Source: Cryptomeria japonica (lineage: Eukaryota > Streptophyta > Pinopsida > Cupressales > Cupressaceae). From it: 64,000 bases of DNA. Below are positions 21,243 through 34,747 of the stretch, one piece after another; positions within the stretch are counted from its first letter, which is position 1; every line of letters starts with the position of its first letter. Both the position numbers and the translations under genes were made by a program. Location of the stretch: contig NC_081413.1 in assembly GCF_030272615.1 (NCBI RefSeq), positions 441,525,038 to 441,589,037 on the forward strand, given 5' to 3'. Below the pieces are notes generated by a model. The model ran no database searches and was not told the DNA's origin. It worked only from the letters and a program-made list of their open reading frames with translations.

Positions 21243-24200
21243 ATGTCTACTAACTATTTCAGGAAGGACAGTCCTAAACTTGATGGAACCAACTATGGCA
21301 TATGGAAGATCAAAATGGAAACACATATAAATTGCATTGGAAAAGACATCTGGGAAGTTACAAAGAATGGTTACACTGCTGCTGTACCTGGTCAGCCCAG
21401 TCCAGCTAACTTGACAAAAGATGAAGAAAATGATTGCAAAGCAAGAGAAGCACTTTTGAGCACATTATCAGATCAACAAATCATGGGACTATCAGATAGG
21501 TCTACTGCTAAAGCTATTTGGGATCATTTGGAAACACTGAATGAAGGAGATTCCACAGTCAAAATTGCAAAACTTGAAAGCTTCCGAGTTAGGTATGAAC
21601 ATCTGAAAATGGAAGAAGATGAAAGGATTTCTGCTTTTATGGAAAGAGTAAATGAAATTGTTTTGGGTATTAAATGTTGTGGAGGAACCTTAAGTGAGGA
21701 TGAAATTGTTTCAAAAGTTTTAAGAGGATTGCCACCGACATATAAAATGAAGGTTACTGCTATAAATGAGTTGAGAACAATGCCTAATACATCAGTTACT
21801 AGGGATACATTGACTGGGAAACTTTCAGCTTTTGAAATTGATGAATTTGGTCATGTTGCTACTATTAAGAAAGATTTAGCCTTTAAAGCATCAACATCAT
21901 CTGCTCCATCATTTGACAAATCTGATTGGAAAGCATTTTATGCAAGAGAACTTGAAGAAAGCAAGAAAGAGAATGAAGAACTTCGAGCACTATTTGTAAG
22001 GAAAATGCCTAAAGGTCCAGTTGGAAGTAAGTATGAAGGTAAAGCACCCTTTAAATGTTTTAACTGTAATAAGATTGGTCATATGGCTTCAAGATGCCCT
22101 GATAGACATGCTAGACTAAGAGAAGAAGCTAGAAGAACATACAAGCCTAATCCTGAATATCAAAGATACAGATTTAAGAAGAATAAAGACAAATCTTGTT
22201 ACATTGCTGATGAAGGTGTGACTGATGATTCTGATGAGGATCCAGCAGACAATGGATGGGTTTTTGTTGCTATAATAGAAGATCAACCGGCACCTATTGC
22301 TCAATCGGTAGAACAAGCCCTAGAAGCTAAAGTTGAAGTAAAGGATGAATGGATAATTGACTCAGGATGCTCACATCATATGACAGGAGACAAAGGTAAA
22401 TTCTTGAACTTTCAAGAATACAATGGAGGTTTAGTAAGATTTGGAGATGACAAAGCCTATTCAATCAAAGGTAAGGGTACAATATCTCTTGATGGTAAGC
22501 ATAACATTGACAATGTTTACTATGTTGAAGGATTAAAGCATAATATTTTAAGTGTTGGTCAATTAGTTGAGAAAGGATTTCAGTTACAATTTAAAAATGG
22601 AAAATGCAAAATCATGAATAGAACTGGTTTGGAAATTGCAACTGGTAATCAGACTAGAGGTAATATCTTTCATTTGAATAACAGTGAAAAGACATGCTTG
22701 ATTGCACATATAGATGAAAGTTGGTTATGGCATAAGAGACTCTATCATGTAAACTTTGATTGCATGGTAAAGATCAGTACTACTAAGGCGGTTAGAGATT
22801 TACCTAAAATTGTCAAACCTCAGAATACAGTATGTAAGGAATGTCAATTTGGAAAACAAGTTAGAGCTAGTTTCAAAAATATTCCAGAAAAATCCAATAA
22901 TGCTCTTGATTTGATTCACACTGATTTATGTGGTCCAGCTAGAACTAAAAGCTTACAAGGTGATAGATATTTCATGCTAATCATTGATGACTATTCTAGA
23001 ATGTGTTGGGTTACTTTTCTTAGAGAAAAATCAGAAGCACTTGGAAAGTTCAAATTGTTCAAAGCAATGGTTGAAAATGAAACCGGTAAGAAAATAAAAT
23101 GCTTAAGATCAGATCAAGGAGGAGAATTCACATCTAAGGACTTTAATACATTCTATGAAGTGAATGGAATTAGAAGACAACTATCAGCACCTCAGACACC
23201 ACAGCAAAATGGAGTTGTTGAAAGGAAAAACAGAACTATCTTGGATGCAGCAAGAAGTATGTTATCAGAAGAAAATTTACCACATGTGTATTGGAGAGAA
23301 GCAGTCAGTACAGCGGTCTATACATTCAACAAAGTTCACATCAAAGGTGAAACCGGTAAGACCCCTCATGAACTATGGTTTGGTAATACTCCTACTCTTA
23401 AGTATTTCAGAATTTTTGGAAGTAAATGTTATATCAGAAGAGATGAGTATATTGGCAAATTTGATCCTAGAAGTGATGAAGGAATATTTCTTGGTTATTC
23501 ATCTAAGAGCAAGGTATATAGATGTTTTAACAAGAGATTGTAGAAAATTGTTGAGAGTACAAATGTAAATATTGATGAACAATTCAGAGGAACTTCAAGG
23601 TATATAAACTCTGAACCGGCAATACAAATTTTGACAAATGAACCTACACTAAATCCACCGATACAAAATGAAGATCCAGTTACCCCGGTACCATCTGAGG
23701 ATTCCACAATAATTGAAGAACAACAGCAAACAAAGAAACCTCAGTATGTAAGATTGAATCATTATGAAGATCAGATAATTAGAAACAAATTTAAAGGAGT
23801 TATGACAAGAGGAAGATTGGCAAATGAAGAGGTATGTCTTATTTCTCAAATTAAACCATCATATGTTAATGAGGCATGTGAAGATAAATTTTGGATTAAA
23901 GCTATGGAAGAAGAATTAGAACAAATTGAGAAAAATAACACTTGGACATTAGTTCCCCAGCCTAAAGATAAAAATGTAATTGGAACCAAATGGGTATTCA
24001 GAAACAAACTTAATGAAGATGGTAAGGTTGTCAGAAATGAAGCAAGACTAGTGTGTAAGGGATATTCTAAGAAGGAAGGAGTTGATTACAATGAAACCTT
24101 TGCACCGGTAGCTAGAATTGAGGCAGTCAGATTATTCTTGGCTTTTGCAACACACAAGAACTACAAAGTTTATCAAATGAATATTAAATGTGCATTTTTG

Positions 24201-25388
24201 AACGGAGATCTTGAAGAGGAAGTATACATTGAACAACCTGATGGATTTTCTTTGACAGATGACAATGATATGGTTTGCAGGTTAAGAAAAGCTCTGTATG
24301 GATTAAAACAAGCTCCAAGAGCTTGGTATGCAAGATTGGATAAGTATCTTTTAAAGATTGGTTTTACTAAAGGAAATGCAGACAACAATTTATATTACAA
24401 AATAACTAATGATGACATCTTGATTATAGAAGTATTTGTTGATGATATAATCTTTGGAGGAGAAGATGGTTTATGTAAGGAATTTTCTATTAAAATGCAG
24501 CAAGAATTTGAAATGTCTATGATTGGAGAAATAAAATTCTTTTTAGGATTGCAAATTTCACAGACTGACAAAGGTATATTCTTGAGTCAATCCAAATACT
24601 TAAAAGAGTTACTAAAGAAATTTGGGATGGAAAACTCTAAACCGGTAAGCACACCTATGACTACAAATGACAAATTATCTCAAAGGGATGAATCTACACC
24701 TATTAATCCAACTAGATACAAATCTATGATAGGAGGTTTACTGTATTTGACACAAACCAGACCTGATATTATAAATGCAGTATGTATTGTTTCAAGTTTT
24801 CAAAGTAATCCTAGAGAAAATCATGAATCAACAGTAAAAAGGATTTTCTGGTACTTACAAGGCACTATAAATCTTGGATTATGGTAGCCTAGAGATGAAA
24901 ACTTTGAATTATGTGCATACACAGATGCAAATTGGGCAGGAGATGTGGATGATAGAAAAAGCACCACTGGCGGAGCATTCTTTCTTGGAAACAGACTAGT
25001 TTCTTGGTTGAGTAAGAAATAGAGTTGTACATCTTTATCAACAATAGAATCAGAATATGTTGTAGCAGCAACTAACTGTACACAGGTACTATGGCTTAAG
25101 AAAATGTTGAAAGACGTAAAGGTAAAATGCAAGGAACCTATTACTATATATTGTGATAACACTGCAACAATTGATATATCCAAGAATCCAGTACTACATT
25201 CTAAAACAAAACATGTTTCTATCAAACTGAATTTTCTAAGGGAAAAAGTTGAAGAAAAGGAGATAAAACTGGTTTATGTGAATACTAAAGAACAACTTGC
25301 AGATATCTTTACAAAACCTTTACCTAAGGAGACTTTTGAATATCTCAGAGATCGGCTTGGACTCATACCACCACTAGTAGAGACTTAG
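21243..25388 (+). pseudogene. Copia C gag-pol polyprotein, three amber stops
   Basis: One frame of 1381 codons starts MSTNYFRKDSPKLDG. Order: UBN2-like gag (residues about 40-190), zinc knuckle CFNCNKIGHMASRC (about 270), protease DSGCSHHMTGD (about 371), pre-integrase zinc region (WHKRLYHVN, VCKECQFGK, about 495), integrase with HTDLCGP, LRSDQGGEF and NGVVERKNR (the DDE set appears intact), RT with CAFLNGDLEEEV, ALYGLKQAPRAWYARL and FVDDIIFGGEDG, RNase H with YTDANWAGDVDDRKST and IFTKPLP. TAG stops lie at 23541, 24885 and 25021; at least two sit where Gln is expected. No frameshift is seen. This is the single ORF expected of an autonomous Copia element, barely inactivated. Confidence 0.93.
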
Positions 25389-25467
25389 ACGGTTGATGAT
25401 TGTCATCAACCGGCAGAATTAACAGACAAATATTTTACTCTGGTCTTTGATGAGGAAGCTACTTCTC

Positions 25468-25768
25468 AGGGGGGGTAGTTGGTATATTGAATTGATTGGT
25501 ACTTTGTATATGAACTTAGTTTTGTTGTAACTTTGGCATTTGATGTCAAAGGGGGAGAGATATCTATAGAAAAACACATTATCTTTTGAGGAACTTTGGA
25601 TAACACATGTTGCTCCCAGGGGGAGAGATTTTTTGGGAGAGACTATTACTCTCTGTATTCTGGTTATGATCTTTTTGGAGATTGTTGGTTTTTGGTATTT
25701 GGCATTTCTGTTTTGGCACTTTGATGGTTTTTCCATATTGTGTTGCCATCAATGCCAAAGGGGGAGAT
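25468..25768 (+). other. Four polypurine tracts before 3' LTR of C
   Basis: Purine tracts lie at about 25468-25475, 25548-25560, 25617-25628 and 25757-25768, the last abutting the LTR. Two share the context GTCAAAGGGGGAGA or GCCAAAGGGGGAGA, so they look like copies of one another. Only the last is at the normal priming site. Confidence 0.75.
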
Positions 25769-26828
25769 TGTTGGTATTTTGGTATGGTTTTGTCATTGAT
25801 GTCAACACCTACTAAAACACTAGCACTTTGGAGATCCAGCAGCATTCACCGGCAAGCAAGTAACTATTGCACAATTACTGGTATATGGTTCATCGGCAGG
25901 ATATAATGATCACCGACACTTGGAATGATATGGAAGACACTTGGTAATATCGAAGACATCGTGTGGACATCTTATCTTAATGAATTAATCATTGGTATAT
26001 TCATATTTGCATATTTTCTTTTACTAGCAAATAAGTCTAGGGTTATCTAGGGTTACACCGGCAGGTTTATCTTTTCCAGATCAGCATGACATGCTATGGA
26101 GATGATTAATTATTGTTGTAAATGCATTAAGCCGACAGGTTCAATCAGTTATTGCATCGGATATTATATTGTTTGTAAAATGTTTTTATTGTAATATCTT
26201 GTAGAGCTGACCTACTAAAATTGGTCTTAGGTTATGGTATAAATGTAAGATCTTATTTGTAAGATCAAGTGTGGAATGCGAAAAAGAATTGTGTGAAGGT
26301 ATATGCGAGATTAAGCAGTGCAATACACATAGACATCATTTGAAGGTGAAGCTAGGTTTTTGTGAAAGCATATCAGCATTACACCGGTACTGAATCCAAC
26401 ATATGAAGATGCTATTTTGTGCAGTACATTCTTATTGGATTTAACCATCCAACTGTAGTCAGTGTGACTCCCATTTTGTGATTGAGCAGTGAGCTCTAGG
26501 CTGTTGGCCTTTCTGCATGTGCAAACCCCATTTATGTACACTTACTATCTGTAGTAGTATCATCTGATTGTGGGTAAGGTTTCCCATCGTGGTTTTTCCC
26601 TTATAGGGTTTCCACATACAAATATTGGTAATATGTGTTGTGGATGACTTTGTGTTTATGTTTCATGCATTAATCTTTACCGGTATAGCAATTAATTGTT
26701 AAAACTATCTACCGGCATACTTAACTGGTTTACCGGTATTAAGCATTAAGTTGGTTAAGTTATTTTGGTTTGAATTTATTTGACAACTGATTGACACCCC
26801 CCCTCTCAGTTGTCTCTGAGACCTAACA
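25769..26828 (+). repeat. 3' LTR of Copia C
   Basis: 1060 bp from TGTTGGTATTTTGG to CCTAACA, followed by the CTAAA target duplication (26829-26833). It is uninterrupted and gives the reference for the LINE-split 5' LTR. TATA-like GGTATAAATG lies near 26237. Confidence 0.92.
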
Positions 26829-29528
26829 CTAAACACTTAGTCAATTTCATGAATTTGTAGTAGTGCCATTTTGTAATTCCAATTCACACTTCAAGTTTCA
26901 ATTTGCATATATACTTTTGCATCTATAATATGCACAAGTTCTAAGTCAAGTAGGACTCACTTTTGTCATAGTCATAGTTTGTTGTAGCTTTCTTAATTCA
27001 TTGCCCCTCTCCTATATATATGAGGGTGCCCATTGTAAATCTATGATCTTTAATCTTATGCAACAAAACTCTGCAGAAGTGAAGAGCAAAGAGAAACTTT
27101 GAGTTCATATTGTTGTTTTGCAAATTTGATGAAATAAGAAGACATCTTCAACATTTAGACTTTTTGTTGAATACATCATGGCTTATGGAGAGAGTGTTCC
27201 CACATATTTTTTGCAATAAACTCTTGTTTTGATCAAATAAAAGCTTTGTGTTGAAACATTATTAAAGAGTAGAATAAGTGTTGGTTTGTAAACTTTGTGT
27301 TACATTGAACAACTCTTGGAAAAATGGAATTAGCAATTAGTATAAGAGATGGTAATTTGAAGACTTTGAACTTCATTTTATTATATTTAAGAAAAGATTA
27401 TCAAAATTATAATTAAATATCAATAAAAAGGCTTAGTGCTTTTCTTTGTTATCTTAGTATAAAATCATGGGTTACAGAAGTTATTTGTAAAAGGTTGACA
27501 AGATTATAGTGATTACAATACTTTGAGCTTGAACACTATTTTCTCATCCCAAAGAAGAAACAAAGGAATTTGTGCCTTTATAGAAACTTTGTTTCTCTTT
27601 ATATGTATCATTCATTAGCATGCTTTCAGTTATTTTGCAGTTACTTCAAAATAGAATTAATCATTACTACTCCAATTGTAACTTTTTTTCTAAAAAAAGG
27701 GAAAAGAAAACTATCTATTCTAAAGAGAGAATAGGATGTTGTATCACTCAAGTTTAGATTCAGAATCAAAATTTTGCATTTTGTACTAAATAAAGAGAGT
27801 AGTTAATAAAGGGGGAGCCTCCCCTTATAATCAGGAGAGATTCAATCTCACACACTATGACTAATACCACAATTTTGTGAACTTCCCTAGTTTACAAAAT
27901 TTTAACCCAACATAGACAATGCTTTGTTTGGTTATTATTTTGCATCGTATTTTAGGAGGAGTCAACTAAGACTCTCCTTTTTTAATTTGCACCAAATTTT
28001 AGGATGGGTTGAATAGCATAACACAAGTTTCTAGACCTTTCAACTATCCTTTCCTTTTCATGGATCACCTAGCATAACACAATTTGCTAGCCCATGGAAT
28101 CCATATTCCTTTTGTTATCTCCCATGCTCCCATAGCATAACACACTTTGCTAGCATTGGATCATGGTTCCCTCTCCTTTCAATAGGTGTACATCCTTGTA
28201 CTTTCTATAAGTCCACTTGTGATCTTGCAATAACATGCCAAGAATGATATTAGCGGTTGAGACATTTTGATGTTGAGGTCTCTTCAACTAGTTGACTTGG
28301 AGCTTTGTGTATTAGTACTAACATTATTTTCTTTTGTGTATATTTGAAGGTTACTTGAATGGATTGATAGGATCCTATGATTGGGTGCTTGTGCATCCCT
28401 CAAATTTAGTGTTATCCTATCCCTAGCTTGCCTTGCTCTCAAATTTTTTATCTCTTCATTTATACTTTACCAAGAGTATAACCATAAGACCGCACTCTGC
28501 TAAAGTGGGGGCTAAATGTAGCATCATAAATTGTACACCTTTAATTAGGGTGTCTAATTTCACACTCTCCTAGCACCCATTTTAGTATTTCCCATTCCTC
28601 TATGCATTATAGGACATTTATTGTAATAAATTAATATTTAATTTAATATTATGAGTCTTACTCCACTTTAATACAACATCAAACTCTTATTTGGGCCCTT
28701 AATTATAGTTGTACCCTTTATCTTTTATTATCCAAATTTATTATAAATCTCAACCCATTTCAAATCTCAAGACATGTTTCCCCCATCTAAACATTATATA
28801 TTTTCATACAAAGATACTTTAAACATTAGGATCCTACTATCTCCCATCCCTGAAAATTTGAGTTGACTCTGATGGAACGATTTGTAGACTCTAGGACTGT
28901 GTGTGAAACTCACACACAGTCTCACACTTTTTTCCCCAAATTTTGGGAGGGTAATAAGACACTCCTATCCTATTCAAATCTAGCTCTGTGCAAAAAATAA
29001 TAATTCCAAGTTGGCCTAATGGTGATCTTATTATGGAATCCCTATATAAGGTATCCCTCTCAATGTTTCATCAATCTATCATAATCTCATTAATACATCT
29101 TCTCGGTATGTTATCATTCTAATTCAAGAGCAAATTTGATTCAAGGAGAAACAAAATACATGAAGGCATCTTCAATTATGTTTCAATTATGATATTATGA
29201 TGGATCTAATGTGATTTATCATGTTATTACATCAACACATGGAGGACTTATCCTAAGGAAATTGCTTCATCAATTGAAGGCATAATCAATTTAGTTAATC
29301 AATTCAAGCATTTCTTATTCAATTTCAATTTTAATTATAGGGTTAATTCCAAACCCGAGGTTTGACCTAGGCAAAGCCCTATCGACAACACAAATTTCTT
29401 CTTTCTTTGTGTAGGTGATAGATTCGGGAGACATAAATATTTCCGGTAGAGAATTCAATGACAATAAAATCTAACTTTTGTAGGAGCAAAATAAGAGGAC
29501 CAGGTCGATAATTGCCTCCTAGTCCTAT
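26829..29528. other. Unassigned repeat-like DNA
   Basis: No credible gene. The first 60 bp continue the 163-bp duplication split by element C. Two LTR-like promoter stretches are visible, CCTATATATATGAGGG near 27012 and CCCTATATAAGG near 29040. Three spaced copies of TAGCATAACACA lie near 28014, 28071 and 28133, each followed by a CTAG-containing word. It is probably a mosaic of old LTR fragments; I cannot delimit them. Confidence 0.4.
28895..28921. repeat. Perfect 12-bp inverted repeat, 3-nt loop
   Basis: Arms GACTGTGTGTGA and TCACACACAGTC are perfect reverse complements separated by AAC. There is no T run after it and no gene beside it, so no role is assigned. Confidence 0.7.
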
Positions 29529-30242
29529 TGTGACCTAATCACACATCACCCCATCCCAGATAGGGACCCCCCTAGCTTTTGGGCCCTCCTAGTCTTTTGG
29601 CTTGCATTTTTTGGGTCTTTTCATAGCAGTCTCGTTAGTCTCTCTACTTTGCAAGTGTTTGGGGGTCATATTGGTCAAGTCTGCCTTTCGTTTGAGCAAA
29701 TTCGGCTAAGTTTAGGGCCTATTTTGTCTTGTTTTTGGGTTTATGCCTTTTTTCCTAGAATTTAGGGGTTTCTATTAGGTTTTTGAAGAAACTGAACATA
29801 CAACTGAAATCAGGACCCTTCAAGGGACCTCCCAGTAAAATTTGAGCCCAAATGGGGCAACTTCCTATTTTTAGAAAGTCCCTATTTTTTAGGGATTTTT
29901 CTGAGTCCCGGAATGTCGCCATTTTGCTAAAAATCAAACTTACTATTTTTAGTAATTTCTATTTTTAGTAAGTTTCTATTTATAGTAAGTCATTACTGCA
30001 CCCTGTCTAGGGATCTAATGCTGATACCTAGAAAGTTTGTATTTTTGGAAAGTCAGTATTGGTAGGGTCAGTCAGATAAGGCGACAAGGATCAGGCATTT
30101 GCAGACATTTCTAATTCCGAAAGTCAAACAGTAGGCAAAGATAGCCAGAAATGGGTCAAGTGCTGGAAATTCATGCCTAAAAATAAAGCTCGAGAAAACA
30201 CTTCAAAATCACAGGAGGTCAAAATATTCTAAGTTTGGGAGA

Positions 30243-30580
30243 TTAAATGATGGAAAAATTCATTAATCCATGGCATAATGGAAATTATGCCCAAATATGC
30301 AGTCAAGCGCTGAAATGGAGAAGCCAAGGAGAGGTGGAAAAATCCGTGAGTCCATGGACAAAGCAAAAATGCACCCAAGTCTGGAGTTAGGCACTGAATT
30401 GAAGATCCCAAGGAGAGGTGGAAAAATCCACCAGTCCATGGACAAAGCAAAAATGCGCCCAAGTCTGGAGTCAGGCGCTGAAATGAGATTCCCAAGGAGA
30501 GAAGGAAAATCCATGAATCCTTGGCATGGTGAAAATTTCACCCAAGCTAAAAAAATTGAAATTTTGCCCAAGGCATGGAA
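30243..30580 (+). repeat. 84-bp tandem repeat, about four copies
   Basis: The word AAGGAGAGGTGGAAAAATCC or a variant recurs at about 30327, 30410 and 30494 with a more diverged copy from 30243, a period of 83-84 bp. Each unit also carries TCCATGGACAAAGCAAAAATG and a CCCAAGTCTGGAG word. It lies inside the putative LTR U3. Open frames here come from the repeat having a multiple of three bases. Confidence 0.75.
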
Positions 30581-31965
30581 TCCAAGGGGTCAAGGAGGAA
30601 TAGAAAATAAAATTCCCCTCAGGCAATTTTTTGAATTTGCTATTTTTAGACACTGAATCTCGCTGAAATGAGGAAATTGTTATAGATTCAGAATCGGGGC
30701 GGAATTCTCCATCCAATGAACCTAGCTCCTAAATTTTAGGAGGATCCCTAAAAAATAGGGATGTTGAAAAGAAGACATGGACAATTCACAAAACAATGAA
30801 TTCCTTCCTTAGGAGGAATTTCTGCCCTAGCCTTGTGGAGGGCGCCAGGCAAATTGCAAGAGTCCTTGACCAAGGCATTTTAGCACCCAAGTGAGAGAAG
30901 GAGCGCCAGATAGAGGGATGCAAGGAATCCATGGAATTGAAAGAATTCCCACCAAGTGTAAAATGTCACCCAAGAACACAGGAGTGTGCTAAAATGATCT
31001 TCTCATGGACAGTGCACAAAGAGATGAATTCCTTCATCGGGGAGGAATTGCAACCAAGAAGAAGGAATTCCAGGAAAGGTGAAAAATTGACTAAGTGTTT
31101 GAAATTTCTTCCTTCAAGACATAGTTCTTGGAAATCATGAAAATTGGCTAAGGTATGAAGAATTTCCTTCCTCAAGGTAAGGAAAAAATTTCTTTCCAAA
31201 GGAGAATTCCTCCACAACAAGAAATCACATCCAAGGATGAATTGAAGATAAAAATTCTAAGGCAAGAAAGGAATCAGGGATGAACTAAACAAGAAATTTC
31301 CCCCAGGAAATTTTTTTTAAAATCCATTCTTGGGCATCAAATCACATCCAAATTTCAAAACTTTTTACAGATTTGGATTCGTAGGAGAATTTTCTCTCTC
31401 CTGGACCGTGGAACCCTAATTTGGAAATTTTCCTAAACAATAGGAAATGTGCAGAATTGATGAAAAACCTTCTCTAAGCAAGGAAAGTTGAAGAGACTTC
31501 AAGAAAATTCTTCTTGAATTGAATTTTCCCTCTCCAACAATTCCAGATGTGCAGGAGCGGATATACAATGACGGGGTTCACTTGCATGGCGAGGATCTAT
31601 TGAACACATGGTAGTAGAGTGGCACATTCATTACCAGAATATTTCACCAAATGGTGACCTGGTCATTGCATGTTGAATTTATGGTAGATTCCTTTTGTAT
31701 GCAGCTGCCGCATGTGGAAATGATGGATCGTTTATGACATAATGGGGTGATTTTTGCATGGATGAATGTTCAACGCATGTTGGGTGAATTTGAAGGAGGT
31801 GGTGCATTTAATGGGCAATGGATGCTATTTTGGGTACTCTTGAATTAATTGTATATTGGCATGATGGGTTATTAATTGGAGATTCCCACCTTGTTGCATC
31901 TTGAGTGGAGAATCTTTAGGGCAAACCCTAATTAGGGTTTTGCATGTAATCATGGCTTGAGGCCT

Positions 31966-31973
31966 ATATAAAG
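31966..31973 (+). promoter_or_regulatory. TATA box of the putative LTR
   Basis: TATATAAA preceded by GGCC and followed by GGGGTGACCCCC, in an otherwise mixed context. Transcription would start about 25-30 bp downstream near 32000. Inferred only. Confidence 0.45.
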
Positions 31974-32050
31974 GGGTGACCCCCTCATTTGGAGAGGAGG
32001 GACCTTTGTATGAAATTGTTGCGATAAGTTTTTTGAGAAAATAATAGTGA

Positions 32051-33528
32051 AACATTATTCTCTGATGGTGTCCACTTGAATTATTTTTTCAAAGCTTGCA
32101 TGGTTTCACCTTCCTCACTTAGAGTAGAAGTAGTATAGTGCTTTGATTTCAATGGAGAATTTAATGGTGTTTGATGAATTTCCATGGTTCATACTTTTTA
32201 CATCTTGTTGATTGTAAGTTGCACTATAAAGTTAGCCTAAACCCCCATATTTGTGCTAAGTTCGATTGTGAATGGTCGTCTACATTGCGCCATGTTGGGT
32301 ATCCAAATGCACTTTCTCAATAGGAAAATTCTTCAACATCCTCAGAAGATTGCACTGGTTCTTGCGGAGTTGTAGTTTAACTTGGCGAAGCAGAGCTTGG
32401 TTTATTTGGAATTTGTCCACCAAAGCACTATTCATTGTTATCATTTCCCTTAGGAGTAGATTTAGATCCTTCTAAACCCTTTCCCTTTTACTTTCAGTTC
32501 ATTTTAGTCTGTTTGAAGAAACAGCATCGCAGAATTGCCATATCCGATGATGGAGTTCCAGCCACAACAAAGAAGGGAAAGAACAATGCAAACATAAGGC
32601 CCCTTGGATTAGCAGCAATCACATCAGCCAACTGAGTCATGTCCATAGCATAAAGGAACCTTGGAGTCGATTGTTTGAACTTCTTGCAATCTTAGCATGC
32701 AATCGTACTTTGATCAAGAGAGGATAAGGTGACCGTAGGTGACTTTATTCTATGTTAGATGTGGTCATAAAAAACACATCAACAGGTTTGATGAATTTCT
32801 GACAAAATTTTGGGAATAGATTCTAAGCGACATTCTTATTCCAAAAGTTTTCTATTTATTCACATTTGATAGTTGGAGGACCAGGTTGCCAAATGCCTCT
32901 CAGTCTATACTTTTAGGATGAATTTGTTGTCACATGTGCCTCTCTATTCATCTTGCTTATATTTAGCTCCATGTCTACATATTGTGTCTTTAGATTGTTG
33001 TTTATGTTATTTTATGTCAAATTCCCATCATTTATCCTATATTTACCCTTTAAATTACATAATTTCGATTGCATCCTCAACCAATCAAAAGGGATCAAAA
33101 CTCAATCTACATTCAACCCTTTTCCTAATAGAATCAAGGTTGAATCGAGGTTGAATCTATTGGGTTCATTATCATTTTAATGTAATGTGTGCGAAATAGG
33201 TCTAATTCCTAGTTTACATAGCTAAACTTGTGAACTCCTATTTTCGAACATTACAAGTATAAAGTTGAGCATGCTAAGTTTCTTGAAATTAAGATTCATC
33301 TCAAGAATATGAAAGTGAGATCTCTTTAATTCACATTCTCAAGCTAATTTGAGTTGGGTTAGGTAAAATAGAGTGGTATTTTTAACAAACACTTTGTTGA
33401 TGATTTTATTAAAGTTATGTTTTCACTTGATGTGTGCATTATGGTATTTGTCAACCCATAAATGTTTCTTAGATATGTTATCTATATATAATGGATAAAA
33501 TAGATAAATTAATGAAAGAGGGTGAGAA
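32051..33528. other. Unassigned DNA left of Copia D
   Basis: No credible gene or RNA. It may include the 3' end of the putative LTR that starts at 29529. The word GAGGACCAGG occurs at 29494 and 32877 in similar context, which could mark related junctions, but I cannot prove it. Confidence 0.35.
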
Positions 33529-33533
33529 CTTCA
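33529..33533. repeat. Left target-site duplication of Copia D (CTTCA)
   Basis: CTTCA precedes the LTR start TGGTAGG at 33534 and recurs directly after the other LTR at 54079-54083. Confidence 0.85.
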
Positions 33534-34747
33534 TGGTAGGCAGATCTGATACTAGGAGAAAACTGAGAGGGGGGGCGGGGTGAATCATTTTTCTTACAAG
33601 TATAACAGTTAATGCATATTATAGACTTTATAATGGAGCACAGAGAAACCAACACATTGAAATATAAATCATGACAACACAGTACACACAACACCAATAT
33701 TTTGACATGGAAAACCCGATAATTGGAAAAACCATGGTGGGAAACCCTACCCATAATCATATAATACTTCTGCAATAGTATGTGAAATAATTACAATGGG
33801 GATTGCACTTGCAATCAAACCAACCGCCTAGAGCGCACTACTCATCACAAAAGGGAAGTCTTGCTGACTTACAAACACATCAGACTACAATCCAAAAAGA
33901 ATGAACTATGGAAGTAGCATCTCCTAATGCTTGATATAGTTTTGGTTAAGCACAGATGTTTGCCCTACAACACCAAATCCTTCATAGCCTTTCAATGAAT
34001 GATATATCATTGTTCACACATAAACCTTTCTCTGATAATGCACACATAACCATCGATCTCGAGATTACATGAATAAGTCGCGTATAAATACAATTCATCA
34101 ACCTTAATGATAAGGTCCACTAAACCCTAAACCTATAAACCCATAATTATAAAAATTATATCACATGATATCACCAAACCAATATTATGATTTACATTAC
34201 ATAGCATGGACCTAATTCAAATTCCCAAACAATTACATCCGCCAGAAATCATGTTAAGACCAATCTCCAACACGTTTCACCAACTGATAGAAACCCTTAG
34301 TGCAATAACACGGAATAATCAACCGGATCCAAATAGGACCACCAAATCAACACACCAGCCAATGTGAAGCCACAAAATAATTAGAACAAGATCAAGAACA
34401 CCTTTAGCATGATAAGAAACCATTTCCAAAAGTCGAACCAAAATCACTTAACCAAATCATCAAGTACCACCAACCAATAAAGCAAACTGGTACCAAGAAA
34501 TATCAACCGGGAACATAAGTGATAGCTTCCAGAGTACCAAATCATAAACCAGCTGAATATGACAAGCATGTAGCCAACCTGAATAACCATCCAAAATCGA
34601 ATCCAAGGATCTGATCATACCAGATCATAATCACAACCAAAACAAAGACAAACACCAAGTCTAACCGGGATAGCAGAACCATATCCAACCGGGATACAAT
34701 GTTGACATAAATGACAACACTTAACCAAATCCAGCATATTGCCAACA
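33534..34747 (-). repeat. 3' LTR of Copia D
   Basis: 1214 bp from TGGTAGG to TGCCAACA (element strand TGTTGGCA), next to the polypurine tract. It matches 52848-54078. The outer terminus TGGTAG differs from TGTTCA in the other LTR. The shared motif GGGAAAAACCATGGTGGGAAACCC variant lies near 33720-33745. Confidence 0.9.

Larger units (their letters stand above)
12982..26828 (+). mobile_element. Near-complete Copia element C with nested LINE
   Basis: Plus-strand Copia element with both LTRs, perfect primer-binding site, a full-length polyprotein frame broken by only three stops, a polypurine tract cluster and matching CTAAA target duplications. Without the nested LINE it is about 6.7 kb. The LTRs differ at roughly one base in twenty over the first 300 bp by eye, mostly transitions, so it is not very recent. 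It is the best-preserved element here and the reference for interpreting A, B and D. Confidence 0.92.
29529..32050 (+). repeat. Putative large LTR, probably Gypsy-like
   Basis: Starts TGTGACCTAATCACACATC and resembles the start of the repeat at 61893 (TGTGACCTTTTTCACACATC): both continue with CGCCCCAT- or CACCCCAT-like words and later TATTTTTAGAAAGT. A TATA box at 31966-31973, about 2.4 kb inside, with AAGGGGTGACCCCC after it, fits an LTR promoter on the plus strand. The 3' end is uncertain; I found no clear primer-binding site or gag. The Gypsy label is inference from LTR size. Confidence 0.45.

Noticed and set aside
25579-25906. ORFs after the Copia C polyprotein
   Set aside because: They lie in the polypurine-tract region and LTR start and have no similarity to element proteins.
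30229-30716. Open frames of 80-120 codons on both strands
   Set aside because: They arise from the 84-bp tandem repeat (a multiple of three) and lack protein features.
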